Source: Roseburia sp. 1XD42-69 (lineage in GTDB: Bacteria > Bacillota > Clostridia > Lachnospirales > Lachnospiraceae). Taken from it: DNA of 64,000 nt. The stretch lies in assembly GCF_003612565.1 (NCBI RefSeq), contig NZ_RAZG01000010.1, positions 46,440 through 110,439 of the forward strand. The letters run 5' to 3'. This document shows, piece after piece, positions 36,986-46,135 of the stretch; position 1 is the first letter of the stretch; every line of letters begins with the position of its first letter. The position numbers and the translations under genes were made by a program. The notes under the pieces are model-generated. The model was not told the DNA's origin. It did no database searches and saw nothing but the letters and a program-made list of their open reading frames with translations.

Positions 36986-37498
36986 TTATAGTAGCAGAAT
37001 CACCAAAAACAGCCCGCTTAAAATACCCACACAGCGATACAGCTTCTGCTTCTCCTTTTTTTCTTCCACCACCTGGGCAATCTGCTTTTCCAGACGGAAA
37101 AAATAAATTTCACAGGCTTTGGTACTGCTGCTCTCCATGGACAGCGTCCTGGCAAGACTTATAAGGATTTCCCGCTCCTCCTGGGAAAACAAAAATTCCC
37201 CCTTCCTCTTAAGAAATCCCTTCTCCCAGAGATTGCCCACATCAATTTCATGGTTTTCTTCCATCTCCCCTGCGATACCTTCCAGTAATTCCCCATAGAG
37301 CCTGTCTCTCCCCCTGGCGCAGCGCCTTAACATCTCGCCGTAGGGGAGTTTTAGCGTTGTTTTCAAAAGCTCCATCTGAATAAAAATCCCCTGAAAATCC
37401 GAGAGCTGTTTTAAATGCCGGTTTAACAGCAGTTTCAGGGAATTGCCAAAGCCCGCCGTGCCTATCACTACCAAAAAAACTCCCGCTGCCTTTAACAT
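36986..37498 (-). CDS. spoIIIAB: Stage III sporulation protein AB
   Basis: The 170-residue protein has one helix at each end (VFLVVIGTAGFGNSL; VGILSGLFLVILLL) and a GspF-like helical middle, including LPYGEMLRRCA and LEKQIAQVVEEKKEKQKLYRC (quoted in part). It resembles type II secretion inner-membrane components and works with the ATPase AA. Its ATG overlaps the spoIIIAA stop by 7 bases. Confidence 0.92.
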   Translation of the reverse strand: MLKAAGVFLVVIGTAGFGNSLKLLLNRHLKQLSDFQGIFIQMELLKTTLKLPYGEMLRRCARGRDRLYGELLEGIAGEMEENHEIDVGNLWEKGFLKRKGEFLFSQEEREILISLARTLSMESSSTKACEIYFFRLEKQIAQVVEEKKEKQKLYRCVGILSGLFLVILLL

Positions 37499-38382
37499 AT
37501 ATTCTTTAACTCCTGGTCAAAGACCGAAAAACTTCTCCTGCCCCTGTCATCCTTTTTTAAAAATATGTAGCGCTTAAAAAGCTGTTCATTTATGCATGTC
37601 CGGATGGAGGGCTTTCTCTTAAGGTCCGCCAGTTCTCTCCCATGGACTGTGCCAAAAATCTGGCATCCCGACAGGGCTGCCTGGCGCAGCATAATTCCAT
37701 CCTCCTCCCCCCCTAGCTCGTCTACCGCAATGATATCCGGGGACATGCTTCTTAAGGCCAAAAGCATCCCTTCCCCCTTGGGACAGCCGTCAATCACATC
37801 TGTGCGCCTTCCCAAATCATTCTGGGGGATGCCCAGATGGCAGGCGGCTATTTCTGAGCGCTCGTCTATGACGCAGACTTTTTTCCCCTCATCCCCTCCC
37901 CCGGAAATCTGCCGGATACAGTCTCTTAAGTAAGTAGTCTTTCCCACTCCCGGCGGAGATACCAAAAGGGTATTGTAAAACTCCCCGTCCCTGTAAATCC
38001 AGGGAATCAAAGCCCCGGCGCATCCCTTATTTTCTCTTGCCACCCGGATATTTAAAAAACGGATATTAACCATATGGGTAATTTTCCCCTCCAGGAGACG
38101 TACTTGTCCCGCAAATCCAATTCGGTGCCCCCCTTCAATGGTGAGAAATCCCTGGCGCATTTCCTCCTCGTAGGCATAAATGGAATATTTGCTGATAAAT
38201 GTCAGCATTTCCTCAATGTCATCAGGCAAAATGCATTCTGAAAGCCACAGGTTTTCTTCCCTGCACCGAAGCTCGATTGGTTGTCCCACCCGGATTCTGA
38301 TTTCCTCAATTACGGGATTCTTAAGAACAGGCGCCAGTTTATCCCGAAACCTGAGGGGCATTATCTGTGCTAAATTATCCAT
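37492..38382 (-). CDS. spoIIIAA: Stage III sporulation protein AA (ATPase)
   Basis: The 296-residue secretion-type ATPase has Walker A SPPGVGKTTYLRD, Walker B DIIAVDELGGEED and an N-terminal domain (IRIRVGQPIELR, IEGGHRIGFAGQV). It is thought to power assembly or transport by the SpoIIIA-SpoIIQ channel. GAGGTGAGGAC precedes the ATG. It is the first gene of the operon, behind a sigma-E-like promoter. Confidence 0.95.
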   Translation of the reverse strand: MDNLAQIMPLRFRDKLAPVLKNPVIEEIRIRVGQPIELRCREENLWLSECILPDDIEEMLTFISKYSIYAYEEEMRQGFLTIEGGHRIGFAGQVRLLEGKITHMVNIRFLNIRVARENKGCAGALIPWIYRDGEFYNTLLVSPPGVGKTTYLRDCIRQISGGGDEGKKVCVIDERSEIAACHLGIPQNDLGRRTDVIDGCPKGEGMLLALRSMSPDIIAVDELGGEEDGIMLRQAALSGCQIFGTVHGRELADLKRKPSIRTCINEQLFKRYIFLKKDDRGRRSFSVFDQELKNIC

Positions 38383-38401
38383 GTCCTCACCTCTTTGTCT
38401 A

Positions 38402-38429
38402 AATATATGTGGGAACTTTTAAAATAGAC
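38402..38429 (-). promoter_or_regulatory. Sigma-E-like promoter of the spoIIIA operon
   Basis: Minus strand GTCTATT (38429-38423), 13-base spacer, CATATATT (38409-38402); this resembles the sigma-E pattern (-35 KMATATT-like, -10 CATACAHT) with one -10 mismatch. The operon is sigma-E dependent in Bacillus. Confidence 0.55.
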
Positions 38430-38430
38430 C

Positions 38431-38462
38431 AAAAAAAGAAGAAGTTCATAATGAACTTCTTC
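38431..38462 (-). terminator. Terminator of rpsU
   Basis: Minus strand GAAGAAGTTCA-tta-TGAACTTCTTC followed by seven T. Confidence 0.9.
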
Positions 38463-38476
38463 AGAATGGTTTTTAA

Positions 38477-38653
38477 TTAATTACTTTTGCGTTTCCTTGC
38501 TGCCTCTGACTTTTTCTTACGGCGAACGCTGGGCTTTTCGTAATGCTCTCTCTTACGAATCTCCTGCTGAATCCCGGCTTTTGCACAGTTTCTTTTGAAT
38601 CTGCGTAAAGCACTATCTAAAGTCTCATTTTCTTTTACGATAACATTTGACAT
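38477..38653 (-). CDS. rpsU: 30S ribosomal protein S21
   Basis: The 58-residue basic protein [20 protein letters not shown]... continues with [20 protein letters not shown] and a [13 protein letters not shown] tail, the complete S21 sequence type. It has a promoter about 80 bases upstream and a strong terminator, so it is a monocistronic unit between alaS and the spoIIIA operon. Confidence 0.97.
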   Translation of the reverse strand: MSNVIVKENETLDSALRRFKRNCAKAGIQQEIRKREHYEKPSVRRKKKSEAARKRKSN

Positions 38654-38731
38654 AGTCTCACACCTAACCTCCCTCCAGTTGCTGATTGTGCATTTTCAAC
38701 TGTTTGGGTATATTTTTTTGCACTAATAAAG

Positions 38732-38759
38732 ATTATATCATAAATTTTCCATTCGTCAA
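38732..38759 (-). promoter_or_regulatory. Promoter of rpsU
   Basis: Minus strand TTGACG (38759-38754), 16-base spacer, TATAAT (38737-38732). The leader is about 75 bases. Confidence 0.75.
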
Positions 38760-38824
38760 TATTTTTTTGAAAAAAATTTGATATTTCTGGGAAAAAAATG
38801 TATAAAGCTGTTTTTTTGCCATAT

Positions 38825-41485
38825 TTAAGACAACTGTCCCTCCAATACGGAACTCACTTTCCCTAAGGCATCCTCTATCCCGGCTGGATTTTTTCCTCCC
38901 GCCTGGGCCATATTGGGACGGCCGCCGCCGCCTCCTCCTACAAGGGCAGCAATTCCCTTAATCAGGTTTCCGGCATGGGCTCCTCTCTTCATGGAATCTT
39001 CCGTGGCCATGGCAATGAGGTTTACCTTGCCCTCATTTTCCGATGCCAGGACTAATACGCCTTCCCCCAGCTTATCTTTTAACTGGTCGCCAAGTTCCCG
39101 GAGTCCGTTCATATCCACGCCGTCTGCCCGGGCAGCCAGAAGTTTTACCCCTTTTATCTCTACAACCTGATTCATCACATCCCCTAAGGCATCCTTTGCC
39201 GCCTTGCTCTTTAAGGATTCATTTTCACCCTGGAGAGCCTTAAGTTCCTTTAAGAGATGTTCCACTTTTTCCGGGACATCTGCCGGGCTCGTCTTTAACA
39301 GTTTTGCCGCCTGAGATAGTTCTTCCTCGATTTTGTCATAATATGCAAATACCCCTGCGGAAGTAATGGCCTCAATCCGGCGAACCCCTGCTGCAACACC
39401 GGATTCCGATATGATTTTAAAGGCAGAAATCTTTGAGGTATTGTCCACATGGGTACCGCCGCAGAGCTCTGTGGAAAAATCTCCCATGCGCACCACACGA
39501 ACCCTGTCCCCGTACTTCTCACCGAAAAGCGCCATAGCCCCGGTCTTTTTTGCCTCCTCCAAAGTCATAACCTCTGTCACCACAGGAAGGGCTGACTCAA
39601 TTTTTTCATTTACTATGATCTCGACTTTTTTCATCTCCTCCGGGGTCATAGCCGAAAAATGGGTAAAGTCAAACCTAAGCCTGTCCGCATTTACATCGGA
39701 CCCTGCCTGCTCCACATGGGTTCCCAAAACTTCCCGAAGGGCTTTTTGAAGCAGATGGGTGGCGCTGTGGTTTTTTCCGATAAGTGCCCGCTTGTCAGCA
39801 TCTACGGAAAGCTCAACTACATCCCCTGTTTTCACCATGCCCTTTGTGACTTTCCCGATGTGGCCCACTTTGCCCCCAAGCATTTTTACGGTGTCGCTGA
39901 CAACAAACTCAAAGTCTTCTGTGCGGATCATACCCGTATCTGCATTCTGGCCTCCCATGGTGGCGTAAAAGGGCGTCTCCTCCACAAAGATGGTTCCCAC
40001 ATCACCCTCTGAAAGGGCTTCCGTAATCTCTGTCTCCGTGGTTAACACCGTCACTTTTGATTGATACACAAGATTATCATATCCCACAAATTCTGTGGTA
40101 ACGGAAGGGTCAATGGACTCGTAAACCGTCACATCAGCTCCCATATAATTTGTGACTTTCCGCGCTTTTCTAGCCTTCGTCCGCTGCTCTTCCATCGCCG
40201 CCTTAAAACCGGCCTCATCTATGGTAAATCCTTTTTCCTCCAAAATCTCCGATGTCAAATCCACCGGGAACCCATAGGTATCGTAAAGCTTAAAGGCGTC
40301 CTCCCCGGATAAGACTTTCTCCCCTTTCTCCTCCATGGTTTTCTGCATGTCAGAGAGGATGGTAAGGCCCTGGTCAATGGTTTTATTAAACTTCTCTTCC
40401 TCCTGGGTTAAAACCCGGAAAATAAAGTCCTTTTTCTCCTCAAGTTCCGGATAGCCGTCCCTGCTCTCTTCAATTACCGTCTCGCTTAATTTTGCCAGGA
40501 AAGTCCCTTCTATCCCAAGCATTCTTCCGTGCCTTGCCGCCCGGCGGATAAGCCTGCGCAGCACATAGCCCCTTCCTTCGTTGCTGGGCATAATCCCATC
40601 GGAAACCATAAAGGTGGAAGAACGGATATGGTCTGTAATCAGCCGGATGGACACATCATCTATGGCGTCGGTTTGATACTTTTTATGGGACATCTCACAG
40701 ACTTTATCCCGAATGGCTTTCATGGTGTCAATATCAAAAACGGAATCCACATCCTGCATCACCACCGCAAGACGCTCAAGTCCCATTCCCGTGTCAATAT
40801 TTTTCTGGTCCAACTCTTCGTATCCACCTTTTCCGTCCCCGTCAAACTGGGTGAATACGTTGTTCCACACTTCCATAAAACGGTCGCAGTCACATCCCAC
40901 CTTACAGTCCGGGCTGCCGCATCCGTATTTTTCCCCTCTGTCATAATAGATTTCAGAACAGGGGCCGCAGGGGCCGGCGCCGTGCTCCCAGAAATTGTCA
41001 CATGCCCCGGTTTTTGGGTCGCGGTAAAACCGGGTAATCTTTTCCGCCGGGATGCCAATGTCCTTGTTCCAGATTTCAAAGGCCTCCTCATCCTCCCCGT
41101 AAATGGACGGGTACAGCCTGTCCGCAGAAAGCCCTAACACCTCCGTTAAAAATTCCCAGCTCCAGGCAATGGCCTCCTTTTTAAAATAATCCCCAAAAGA
41201 AAAATTCCCCAGCATCTCAAAAAATGTCAGATGCCTTGCGGTCTTCCCCACATTGTCAATATCTCCGGTACGGATACATTTCTGACAGGTGGTAACTCTC
41301 TTTTTCGGGGGAATCTCCTGCCCTGTAAAATAAGGCTTTAAAGGCGCCATCCCCGCATTAATCAACAATAAACTGTTATCATTGTGAGGCACCAGAGAAA
41401 AGCTCTTCATGGCAAGATGCTCCTTGCTCTCAAAAAAATCCAGATAAGTCCTGCGCAGTTTATTGACTCCAAACTTCTGTTCCAC
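38825..41485 (-). CDS. alaS: Alanyl-tRNA synthetase
   Basis: The 886-residue enzyme charges tRNA-Ala. The class II catalytic core (TYLDFFESKEHLAMKSFSLVP, quoted in part; RHLTFFEMLGNFSFGDYFK), the editing domain with zinc motifs HSATHLL and CGGTHVDNT, and a C-terminal DHHA1-like domain ending GGGGGGRPNMAQAGGK are all present. GTG at 41485 is preferred, with GGAGG eight bases upstream; the frame's earlier TTG overlaps that site. No T-box leader is visible. It follows a small membrane-protein gene by about 20 bases. Confidence 0.96.
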   Translation of the reverse strand: MEQKFGVNKLRRTYLDFFESKEHLAMKSFSLVPHNDNSLLLINAGMAPLKPYFTGQEIPPKKRVTTCQKCIRTGDIDNVGKTARHLTFFEMLGNFSFGDYFKKEAIAWSWEFLTEVLGLSADRLYPSIYGEDEEAFEIWNKDIGIPAEKITRFYRDPKTGACDNFWEHGAGPCGPCSEIYYDRGEKYGCGSPDCKVGCDCDRFMEVWNNVFTQFDGDGKGGYEELDQKNIDTGMGLERLAVVMQDVDSVFDIDTMKAIRDKVCEMSHKKYQTDAIDDVSIRLITDHIRSSTFMVSDGIMPSNEGRGYVLRRLIRRAARHGRMLGIEGTFLAKLSETVIEESRDGYPELEEKKDFIFRVLTQEEEKFNKTIDQGLTILSDMQKTMEEKGEKVLSGEDAFKLYDTYGFPVDLTSEILEEKGFTIDEAGFKAAMEEQRTKARKARKVTNYMGADVTVYESIDPSVTTEFVGYDNLVYQSKVTVLTTETEITEALSEGDVGTIFVEETPFYATMGGQNADTGMIRTEDFEFVVSDTVKMLGGKVGHIGKVTKGMVKTGDVVELSVDADKRALIGKNHSATHLLQKALREVLGTHVEQAGSDVNADRLRFDFTHFSAMTPEEMKKVEIIVNEKIESALPVVTEVMTLEEAKKTGAMALFGEKYGDRVRVVRMGDFSTELCGGTHVDNTSKISAFKIISESGVAAGVRRIEAITSAGVFAYYDKIEEELSQAAKLLKTSPADVPEKVEHLLKELKALQGENESLKSKAAKDALGDVMNQVVEIKGVKLLAARADGVDMNGLRELGDQLKDKLGEGVLVLASENEGKVNLIAMATEDSMKRGAHAGNLIKGIAALVGGGGGGRPNMAQAGGKNPAGIEDALGKVSSVLEGQLS

Positions 41486-41506
41486 AACAAATTCCTCCAA
41501 AATCTA

Positions 41507-41656
41507 TTAGTCTTGTGCCCTTGTACTTAATTCATCCGCTGTCTTTGCATCTTTGCGGTCCCTTAGTTTCTTCCCTGTAAACAGGCCTAATGCTGCCACA
41601 ACTACCATGACTGCCAATGTAATTACATACCTTAATAACGTTGCGATGAATGCCAT
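41507..41656 (-). CDS. Small single-pass membrane protein upstream of alaS
   Basis: A 49-residue ORF, MAFIATLLRYVITLAVMVVV..., has one membrane helix (about 5-27) and a charged cytoplasmic tail (GKKLRDRKDAKTADELSTR). An ideal ribosome site (AAGGAGGAAGATAT) and a TTGTAA-17-TATACT promoter precede it, and alaS follows within 25 bases, so it is very likely real. I do not recognise a function; the GKKLRDRKDAK tail seems to be a recurring feature of small Lachnospiraceae proteins, which is a recollection only. Confidence 0.7.
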   Translation of the reverse strand: MAFIATLLRYVITLAVMVVVAALGLFTGKKLRDRKDAKTADELSTRAQD

Positions 41657-41697
41657 ATATCTTCCTCCTTGTTTTCAAACTCATGTCAATACACTCT

Positions 41698-41726
41698 AGT
41701 ATAGCATATCCTGAAATTTTTTACAA
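41698..41726 (-). promoter_or_regulatory. Promoter of the small membrane protein and alaS
   Basis: Minus strand TTGTAA (41726-41721), 17-base spacer, TATACT (41703-41698). Confidence 0.7.
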
Positions 41727-41770
41727 CTTTTTGGAAATGAATGTTCATTTTTATTCCGATTGCCCTGTTC

Positions 41771-42256
41771 TTAACCGTCCATAGTAAAATTTTCATCCTC
41801 TAAAAGGCCATCCCCCTGGGCTGCCGCCGTAGCTAGGGCGTCACAGCGCTCGTTTTGTGGATGGCCGTCGTGTCCCTTCACCCAGTGGAATTTCACAGTA
41901 TGGGGCTCTTTTGCCGCCAGGAGGCGCTTCCACAAATCCACGTTTTTTACCGGCTGCTTATCCGACTTTCTCCAGCCCTTTTTCACCCATCCCTCCAGCC
42001 AGTGCTGGTTAAAAGCGTCCACCACATATTTGGAATCGGAGTACAAATCGATTTCGCAGGGGCGGTTTAGGGCCTCAAGGGCAATAATCACCCCCATAAG
42101 CTCCATGCGGTTGTTGGTGGTGTTTTTGTATCCGCAGGAATATTCCCTGGTGTGTAAGATTCCCTTGCTGTCCACAAACTCCGCCACCGCCCCGTATCCT
42201 CCGGGTCCCGGATTCCCCCTTGCCGCCCCGTCTGTGTAAACCGTCACTTTTGTCAT
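41771..42256 (-). CDS. rnhA: Ribonuclease HI
   Basis: The 161-residue enzyme degrades the RNA of RNA-DNA hybrids. The four acidic catalytic residues are visible: D in [18 protein letters not shown] in [10 protein letters not shown] in LYSDSKYV and D in NERCDALA, with the conserved HDGHPQNE loop. Its ATG overlaps the stop of the upstream metallo-hydrolase gene. It is last in a four-gene unit with the nucleoside salvage genes. Confidence 0.95.
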   Translation of the reverse strand: MTKVTVYTDGAARGNPGPGGYGAVAEFVDSKGILHTREYSCGYKNTTNNRMELMGVIIALEALNRPCEIDLYSDSKYVVDAFNQHWLEGWVKKGWRKSDKQPVKNVDLWKRLLAAKEPHTVKFHWVKGHDGHPQNERCDALATAAAQGDGLLEDENFTMDG

Positions 42257-42996
42257 AGGTCAAACACCTCGTTTTCCCCTGTAATCTCAGCAATCCTCCC
42301 GGAAAACATGGGGTTGCTGATGCGGGACAAATAACTTTTCAATACAGAATAATCCTGCCACATATGCATGGGGAACACATATTTTGCATTGACATTTTTC
42401 AGGAAATAGTCGATGCCAAGGCAGGCGTGCTGCTCTAACCTTGGATCTAAAGGGACAAAGGCCGCATCAATATTGTAGGGTATGAGTTTCTTAATCTCAT
42501 GCTGGTACGCCCTTGTCTCTTTTCCGTTGATTAAGTCTCCGGCCCCCTCCCATTTCCACAGATTCAAATCCCCGGCATGGTAAATATATTTCCCTTCGAT
42601 AAAAACCAGGTATGCCACCCCTGCGTCTGTGGAGCGGAGGGTGGTAATTTCAGCCTCCCCGGCTTTGTATTTCTCACTGGGGCTTACAAAAGTTATTTTC
42701 TCCTTTATGCTGCCCTCAATGCCGTTTCTGGCCAGGTAATTTTTCCCCAGGCGGATATCTTTGGATAAGATATACCTTATATTCGGCTTTGCCCACCTTA
42801 AAATTTCCAGGTCAAAATGGTCTTTGTGGCTATGGCTCGCAAAGACGTAAATCTCTTTATCCTCCGGTAATTCCGGCAGATTCCCGGTAAAAACATAACC
42901 GCTAAACTCTCCCTTTTTCACATAGTCAAAAATCAGCACGCTCTTGTCAAGCTCCACCACAAAACAGCTGTGGTGCAAAAATGTCACTTTAAACAT
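42253..42996 (-). CDS. Metallo-beta-lactamase-fold hydrolase (UlaG-like)
   Basis: The 247-residue protein begins with [20 protein letters not shown] and has the metal-binding [13 protein letters not shown] motif; further His/Asp ligands are in [10 protein letters not shown] and FPMHMWQD. It resembles the UlaG/YcbL-like branch that hydrolyses lactones or phosphodiesters, but the substrate is unknown. It abuts the amidohydrolase upstream (no gap) and overlaps rnhA by 4 bases. Confidence 0.82.
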   Translation of the reverse strand: MFKVTFLHHSCFVVELDKSVLIFDYVKKGEFSGYVFTGNLPELPEDKEIYVFASHSHKDHFDLEILRWAKPNIRYILSKDIRLGKNYLARNGIEGSIKEKITFVSPSEKYKAGEAEITTLRSTDAGVAYLVFIEGKYIYHAGDLNLWKWEGAGDLINGKETRAYQHEIKKLIPYNIDAAFVPLDPRLEQHACLGIDYFLKNVNAKYVFPMHMWQDYSVLKSYLSRISNPMFSGRIAEITGENEVFDL

Positions 42997-44301
42997 CTAT
43001 TTCATCCTCCCAATAATTTCATTGGCTTTGGCGTAAACCTCCTTGGGGTCAATCCCTATGAAAAATTCTCCCTTTTCATACAAAATCCTTCCGTTTACCA
43101 TGGTAAGGGCCACATTGCTCTTGCTGCCGGAATACACAATGTTTTTCACAAAGTCATTTTCCGGCTGCATATTCGGCTGGTTTAAATCGATTAAAATTAA
43201 ATCCGCAAACTTCCCCTCCTCTAAGGAATCGCAGTCAGAGAGCTCCATAGCCCTGGCCCCCCCTGCCGTTGCCATATAAAGCACTTCCTCCGCCGGCACC
43301 GCAGCCGCATCCCTTTCCCTTACTTTTGCAAGGCCCGTTACCAAAAACATTTCCCGGAACATATCCAAAGCGTTATTGCTGGCAGGTCCGTCGGTGCCTA
43401 TTGCCATGGAAATCCCTTCTTCTAAAAACCGGGCCGTGGGGGCGGTTCCGCTGGCAAGCTTTAGATTGGAGGAGGGGTTTGTCACCGCCGTCAATCCCCT
43501 ATTTCTAAAAATTTCAAAATCTTTTTCCTCAAAGTAAATGCAGTGGTATCCGCCCCCGCCAAAGGCATACATGCCAAGAGCCTCCGTAATTTGGGTGGGG
43601 GTCATGCCGTAACGCCCCCTGCACTCCTTTACCTCTTTTTCTGTCTCGGAGTTGTGGAGCCACACCGGGGATTTTAATTTCTCCGCCAGCTTTGCCACCC
43701 CCTCCATAAGTTCCCGTCTGGTAGTATACTCCCCGTGAAAGCCTAAAAGGAAGGTGGTAAGCTCACTCATTTCATTTACTATGCGGTAATCCTCCTCCAA
43801 AAGGGATAAGGACCTGGTAAAATCGTTTAACCCACTGGTCTGCACGGTGCGGAACCCGCACTCCGCCGAAGCCTCTGCAATTTCCATGGGATTTAAGTAC
43901 ATATCAAAGTTGGCGGTAATCCCGCTGGTTAAATACTCCATAATCCCAAGCTTACAAAGATGGCGGATATCCCCCGGCATAAGCTTTGCCTCCCTGGGAA
44001 AAATCTGGTTATAAAGCCAGTCCTTAAGGGGCATATCGTCTGCAAAAGAACGCAAAAAAGTCATGGCGGAATGAGTGTGGGCATTTTTAAACCCGGGCAT
44101 AATTACATATCCCCTGGCGTCTATCTCCCTGTCCCAGATGATAAAAGGCTCATCCAGTCTTTGATACACCCCGTCCAAATCCTTTCCGTCCCCCAGATAA
44201 ACGATTTTATTCCCCTTTACCCAAAGCTCCCCCTCTGAAATCTCAAAACTGTGGTTTTCTTTTGTGCGGAGAATCTTTCCATTATAAAAACGTATATTCA
44301 T
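42997..44301 (-). CDS. Amidohydrolase of the SsnA/MtaD (adenosine/MTA/SAH deaminase-like) group
   Basis: The 434-residue metal-dependent TIM-barrel enzyme has the HxH motif in PGFKNAHTHSAMTF, metal/active-site residues in GFHGEYTTR and VWLHNSETEKE, and IGTDGPASNNALDMF. The family includes 5'-methylthioadenosine/S-adenosylhomocysteine deaminase and SsnA. Its ATG lies at the end of punA (4-base overlap), so deamination of a purine nucleoside followed by phosphorolysis is plausible. Exact specificity is not readable. Confidence 0.82.
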   Translation of the reverse strand: MNIRFYNGKILRTKENHSFEISEGELWVKGNKIVYLGDGKDLDGVYQRLDEPFIIWDREIDARGYVIMPGFKNAHTHSAMTFLRSFADDMPLKDWLYNQIFPREAKLMPGDIRHLCKLGIMEYLTSGITANFDMYLNPMEIAEASAECGFRTVQTSGLNDFTRSLSLLEEDYRIVNEMSELTTFLLGFHGEYTTRRELMEGVAKLAEKLKSPVWLHNSETEKEVKECRGRYGMTPTQITEALGMYAFGGGGYHCIYFEEKDFEIFRNRGLTAVTNPSSNLKLASGTAPTARFLEEGISMAIGTDGPASNNALDMFREMFLVTGLAKVRERDAAAVPAEEVLYMATAGGARAMELSDCDSLEEGKFADLILIDLNQPNMQPENDFVKNIVYSGSKSNVALTMVNGRILYEKGEFFIGIDPKEVYAKANEIIGRMK

Positions 44302-45131
44302 AAAATCTCCCCCATGCGGCAGATAGACTCATACACCAGTTTCCGAAAATCCGGGGCCACCCTATCCGCCGTCTCCTGAATCTCTGTATGGGCCAGGGGG
44401 GTGGGGGTAATGCCTGCGGCCATATTTGCAATACAGGAAATCCCCACAATTTTCATTCCCATGTGATTTGCCGCAACGGCTTCACAGGCAGTGCTCATCC
44501 CAACGGCCCCAGCCCCTAATGTGCGGCACATAGCCACTTCCTCCGGGGATTCGTACTGAGGCCCTGTCATCTGGATATACACCCCCTGTTTTAAGGGAAT
44601 GTTGTTTTCTAAAGCCGTCTTTTTTACAATGGTCTGCAAATCCTCATCATAGATATGGCTCATATCCGGAAACCTGGTTCCAAGCTCTTCTATATTCGCC
44701 CCCACTAAGGGAGAGGGGACAAAACTTGCAATCTGTCCCGTGATTAACATAAAATCCCCTGCTTTCATCCCCTGCAAAATCCCACCGGCAGCATTGGTCA
44801 AAAACAAAATCTCCGCCCCCAAAAGCTTCATCAGGCGGATGGGAAGCACCACATCCTCCATGGGATACCCCTCGTAATAGTGGACCCTGCCCTGCATACA
44901 AACCACAGGCACCTCCCCCACATATCCAAAGATAAATCGCCCGGCATGTCCCGCCACCGTGGACACGGGAAATCCCTCTATATCGTGATAGTTAAGAGTC
45001 GCCTCAATCTTCATCTCATTGGCAAAATCCCCCAGGCCGGAGCCTAAAACCAGCCCAATTTTAGGCGTAAAATTTATCTTGCGCCTTACGTCCTCTTTGC
45101 ATCTTAACAGTTTTTCATATATTTTATTCAT
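44298..45131 (-). CDS. punA: Purine nucleoside phosphorylase
   Basis: The 277-residue type I (trimeric) enzyme shows IGLVLGSGLGDFA, phosphate-binding VAGHAGRFIFG, MQGRVHYYEGYPM, LTNAAGGI and the base-binding QMTGPQYESPEEVAM region. It cleaves inosine/guanosine to base and ribose 1-phosphate, which DeoB can convert onward. GGGAGGTGTTTT precedes the ATG. It is the first gene of a unit with the amidohydrolase, MBL protein and rnhA. Confidence 0.95.
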   Translation of the reverse strand: MNKIYEKLLRCKEDVRRKINFTPKIGLVLGSGLGDFANEMKIEATLNYHDIEGFPVSTVAGHAGRFIFGYVGEVPVVCMQGRVHYYEGYPMEDVVLPIRLMKLLGAEILFLTNAAGGILQGMKAGDFMLITGQIASFVPSPLVGANIEELGTRFPDMSHIYDEDLQTIVKKTALENNIPLKQGVYIQMTGPQYESPEEVAMCRTLGAGAVGMSTACEAVAANHMGMKIVGISCIANMAAGITPTPLAHTEIQETADRVAPDFRKLVYESICRMGEIL

Positions 45132-45188
45132 AAAACACCTCCCATACCATATCTATTTTAGCATATTACTTTTGAAAAGTCATTCATA

Positions 45189-45217
45189 TTGACAAACCCT
45201 GATGAAATGGGTATCCT
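45189..45217 (+). promoter_or_regulatory. Promoter of the lipoprotein gene
   Basis: TTGACA (45189-45194), 17-base spacer, TATCCT (45212-45217). Confidence 0.65.
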
Positions 45218-45258
45218 AAAGAAAGATACCGTTAATATGGAAAACAAAGGAGATTTCT

Positions 45259-45930
45259 ATGAAGAACACAAAAAAAATACTGCTGCCCCTGCTTCTTGCA
45301 GTAACGCTTCTATTTGGAGGGTGCGGCAAAAAGTTTGACCCAGGCAATTATGTTAAAGCATTGTTGGACAACTCTTACAAAAATGATTCCACTGCATTTG
45401 TAGAGCAGGAAGTGGGCACCAAGGAACAGGCGGAGGAATTGTACAACGAGGGAATTAAAAACGAAGTGGACGCCATGTTATCCCAGACATCTGTCTCAGA
45501 CGGCCTCGCAGAAGAATACACTTCCCTTATGAAAGACATTTTTAAAAGCGTAAAGTATACCATCGGCGAATCCAAAAAACAGGACGACGGCTCCTATGAA
45601 GTGGAAGTAACCTATGAGAAAATGAACATTTTTGCCCCTGCGGTAGAAATTTATATGGATAATTTAAATACTTACACGGAAGAAATTGCTGCGGCAACTG
45701 AGGATACGACAGAAATCCCTTCCGAAGAAGAAATCAATGAAAAAATATTTACCATTTTAAAAGATGCCTTAAAACAAAGCCTTGACAATGTTACATACGA
45801 AGGGGAAGCCACCATTACCATGCATGTGGAACTAAACGGCAATATGTACTCCGTAAATGAAGAGGACTTAAAAAATATGGAAATGGCTTTGTTCGACATT
45901 GACGCCTTTAACGACGCTTTGTCCCAGTAG
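45259..45930 (+). CDS. Lipoprotein of unknown function (DUF5105-like)
   Basis: The 223-residue protein has a signal peptide with lipobox LLFGGC (acylated C22), then KKFDPGNYVKALLDNSYKND and a mostly helical/beta acidic domain. The layout (CGKKFDP..YV.A.LD..YK) is typical of a family of Firmicute lipoproteins with one or two such domains. AAAGGAGATTTCT precedes the ATG. It is monocistronic, flanked by a promoter and terminator. Ligand and role are unknown. Confidence 0.8.
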   Translation: MKNTKKILLPLLLAVTLLFGGCGKKFDPGNYVKALLDNSYKNDSTAFVEQEVGTKEQAEELYNEGIKNEVDAMLSQTSVSDGLAEEYTSLMKDIFKSVKYTIGESKKQDDGSYEVEVTYEKMNIFAPAVEIYMDNLNTYTEEIAAATEDTTEIPSEEEINEKIFTILKDALKQSLDNVTYEGEATITMHVELNGNMYSVNEEDLKNMEMALFDIDAFNDALSQ

Positions 45931-45936
45931 AATTGT

Positions 45937-45985
45937 ACAACCATTCCCTCCGCCGGGAACCCGGGGAGGGGATGGTTGTTTTTGT
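45937..45985 (+). terminator. Terminator of the lipoprotein gene
   Basis: ACAACCAT-CCCTCC-CCGGG paired with CCCGG-GGAGGG-ATGGTTGT, followed by TTTTTG. Confidence 0.8.
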
Positions 45986-46135
45986 TTATTCCATATCCTT
46001 GCAGGGCAATTAATAAATTCCCAAAATCTGCCGATATACTTTTTATAGATATATAAAAGTCTGCATATTTGTTCAGGGAAGAACACCCTCCGGGTACAGG
46101 AAAATTCCGGGGCGGCGCAAAAAGGAGGAAAATCT

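Noticed and set aside
40529..41137. Plus-strand ORF of 202 codons inside alaS
   Set aside because: Shadow frame of a conserved synthetase; low-complexity composition and no start signal.
41657..41770. T-box leader for alaS
   Set aside because: The leader is too short and lacks the T-box core and antiterminator; a sigma-A promoter occupies it instead.
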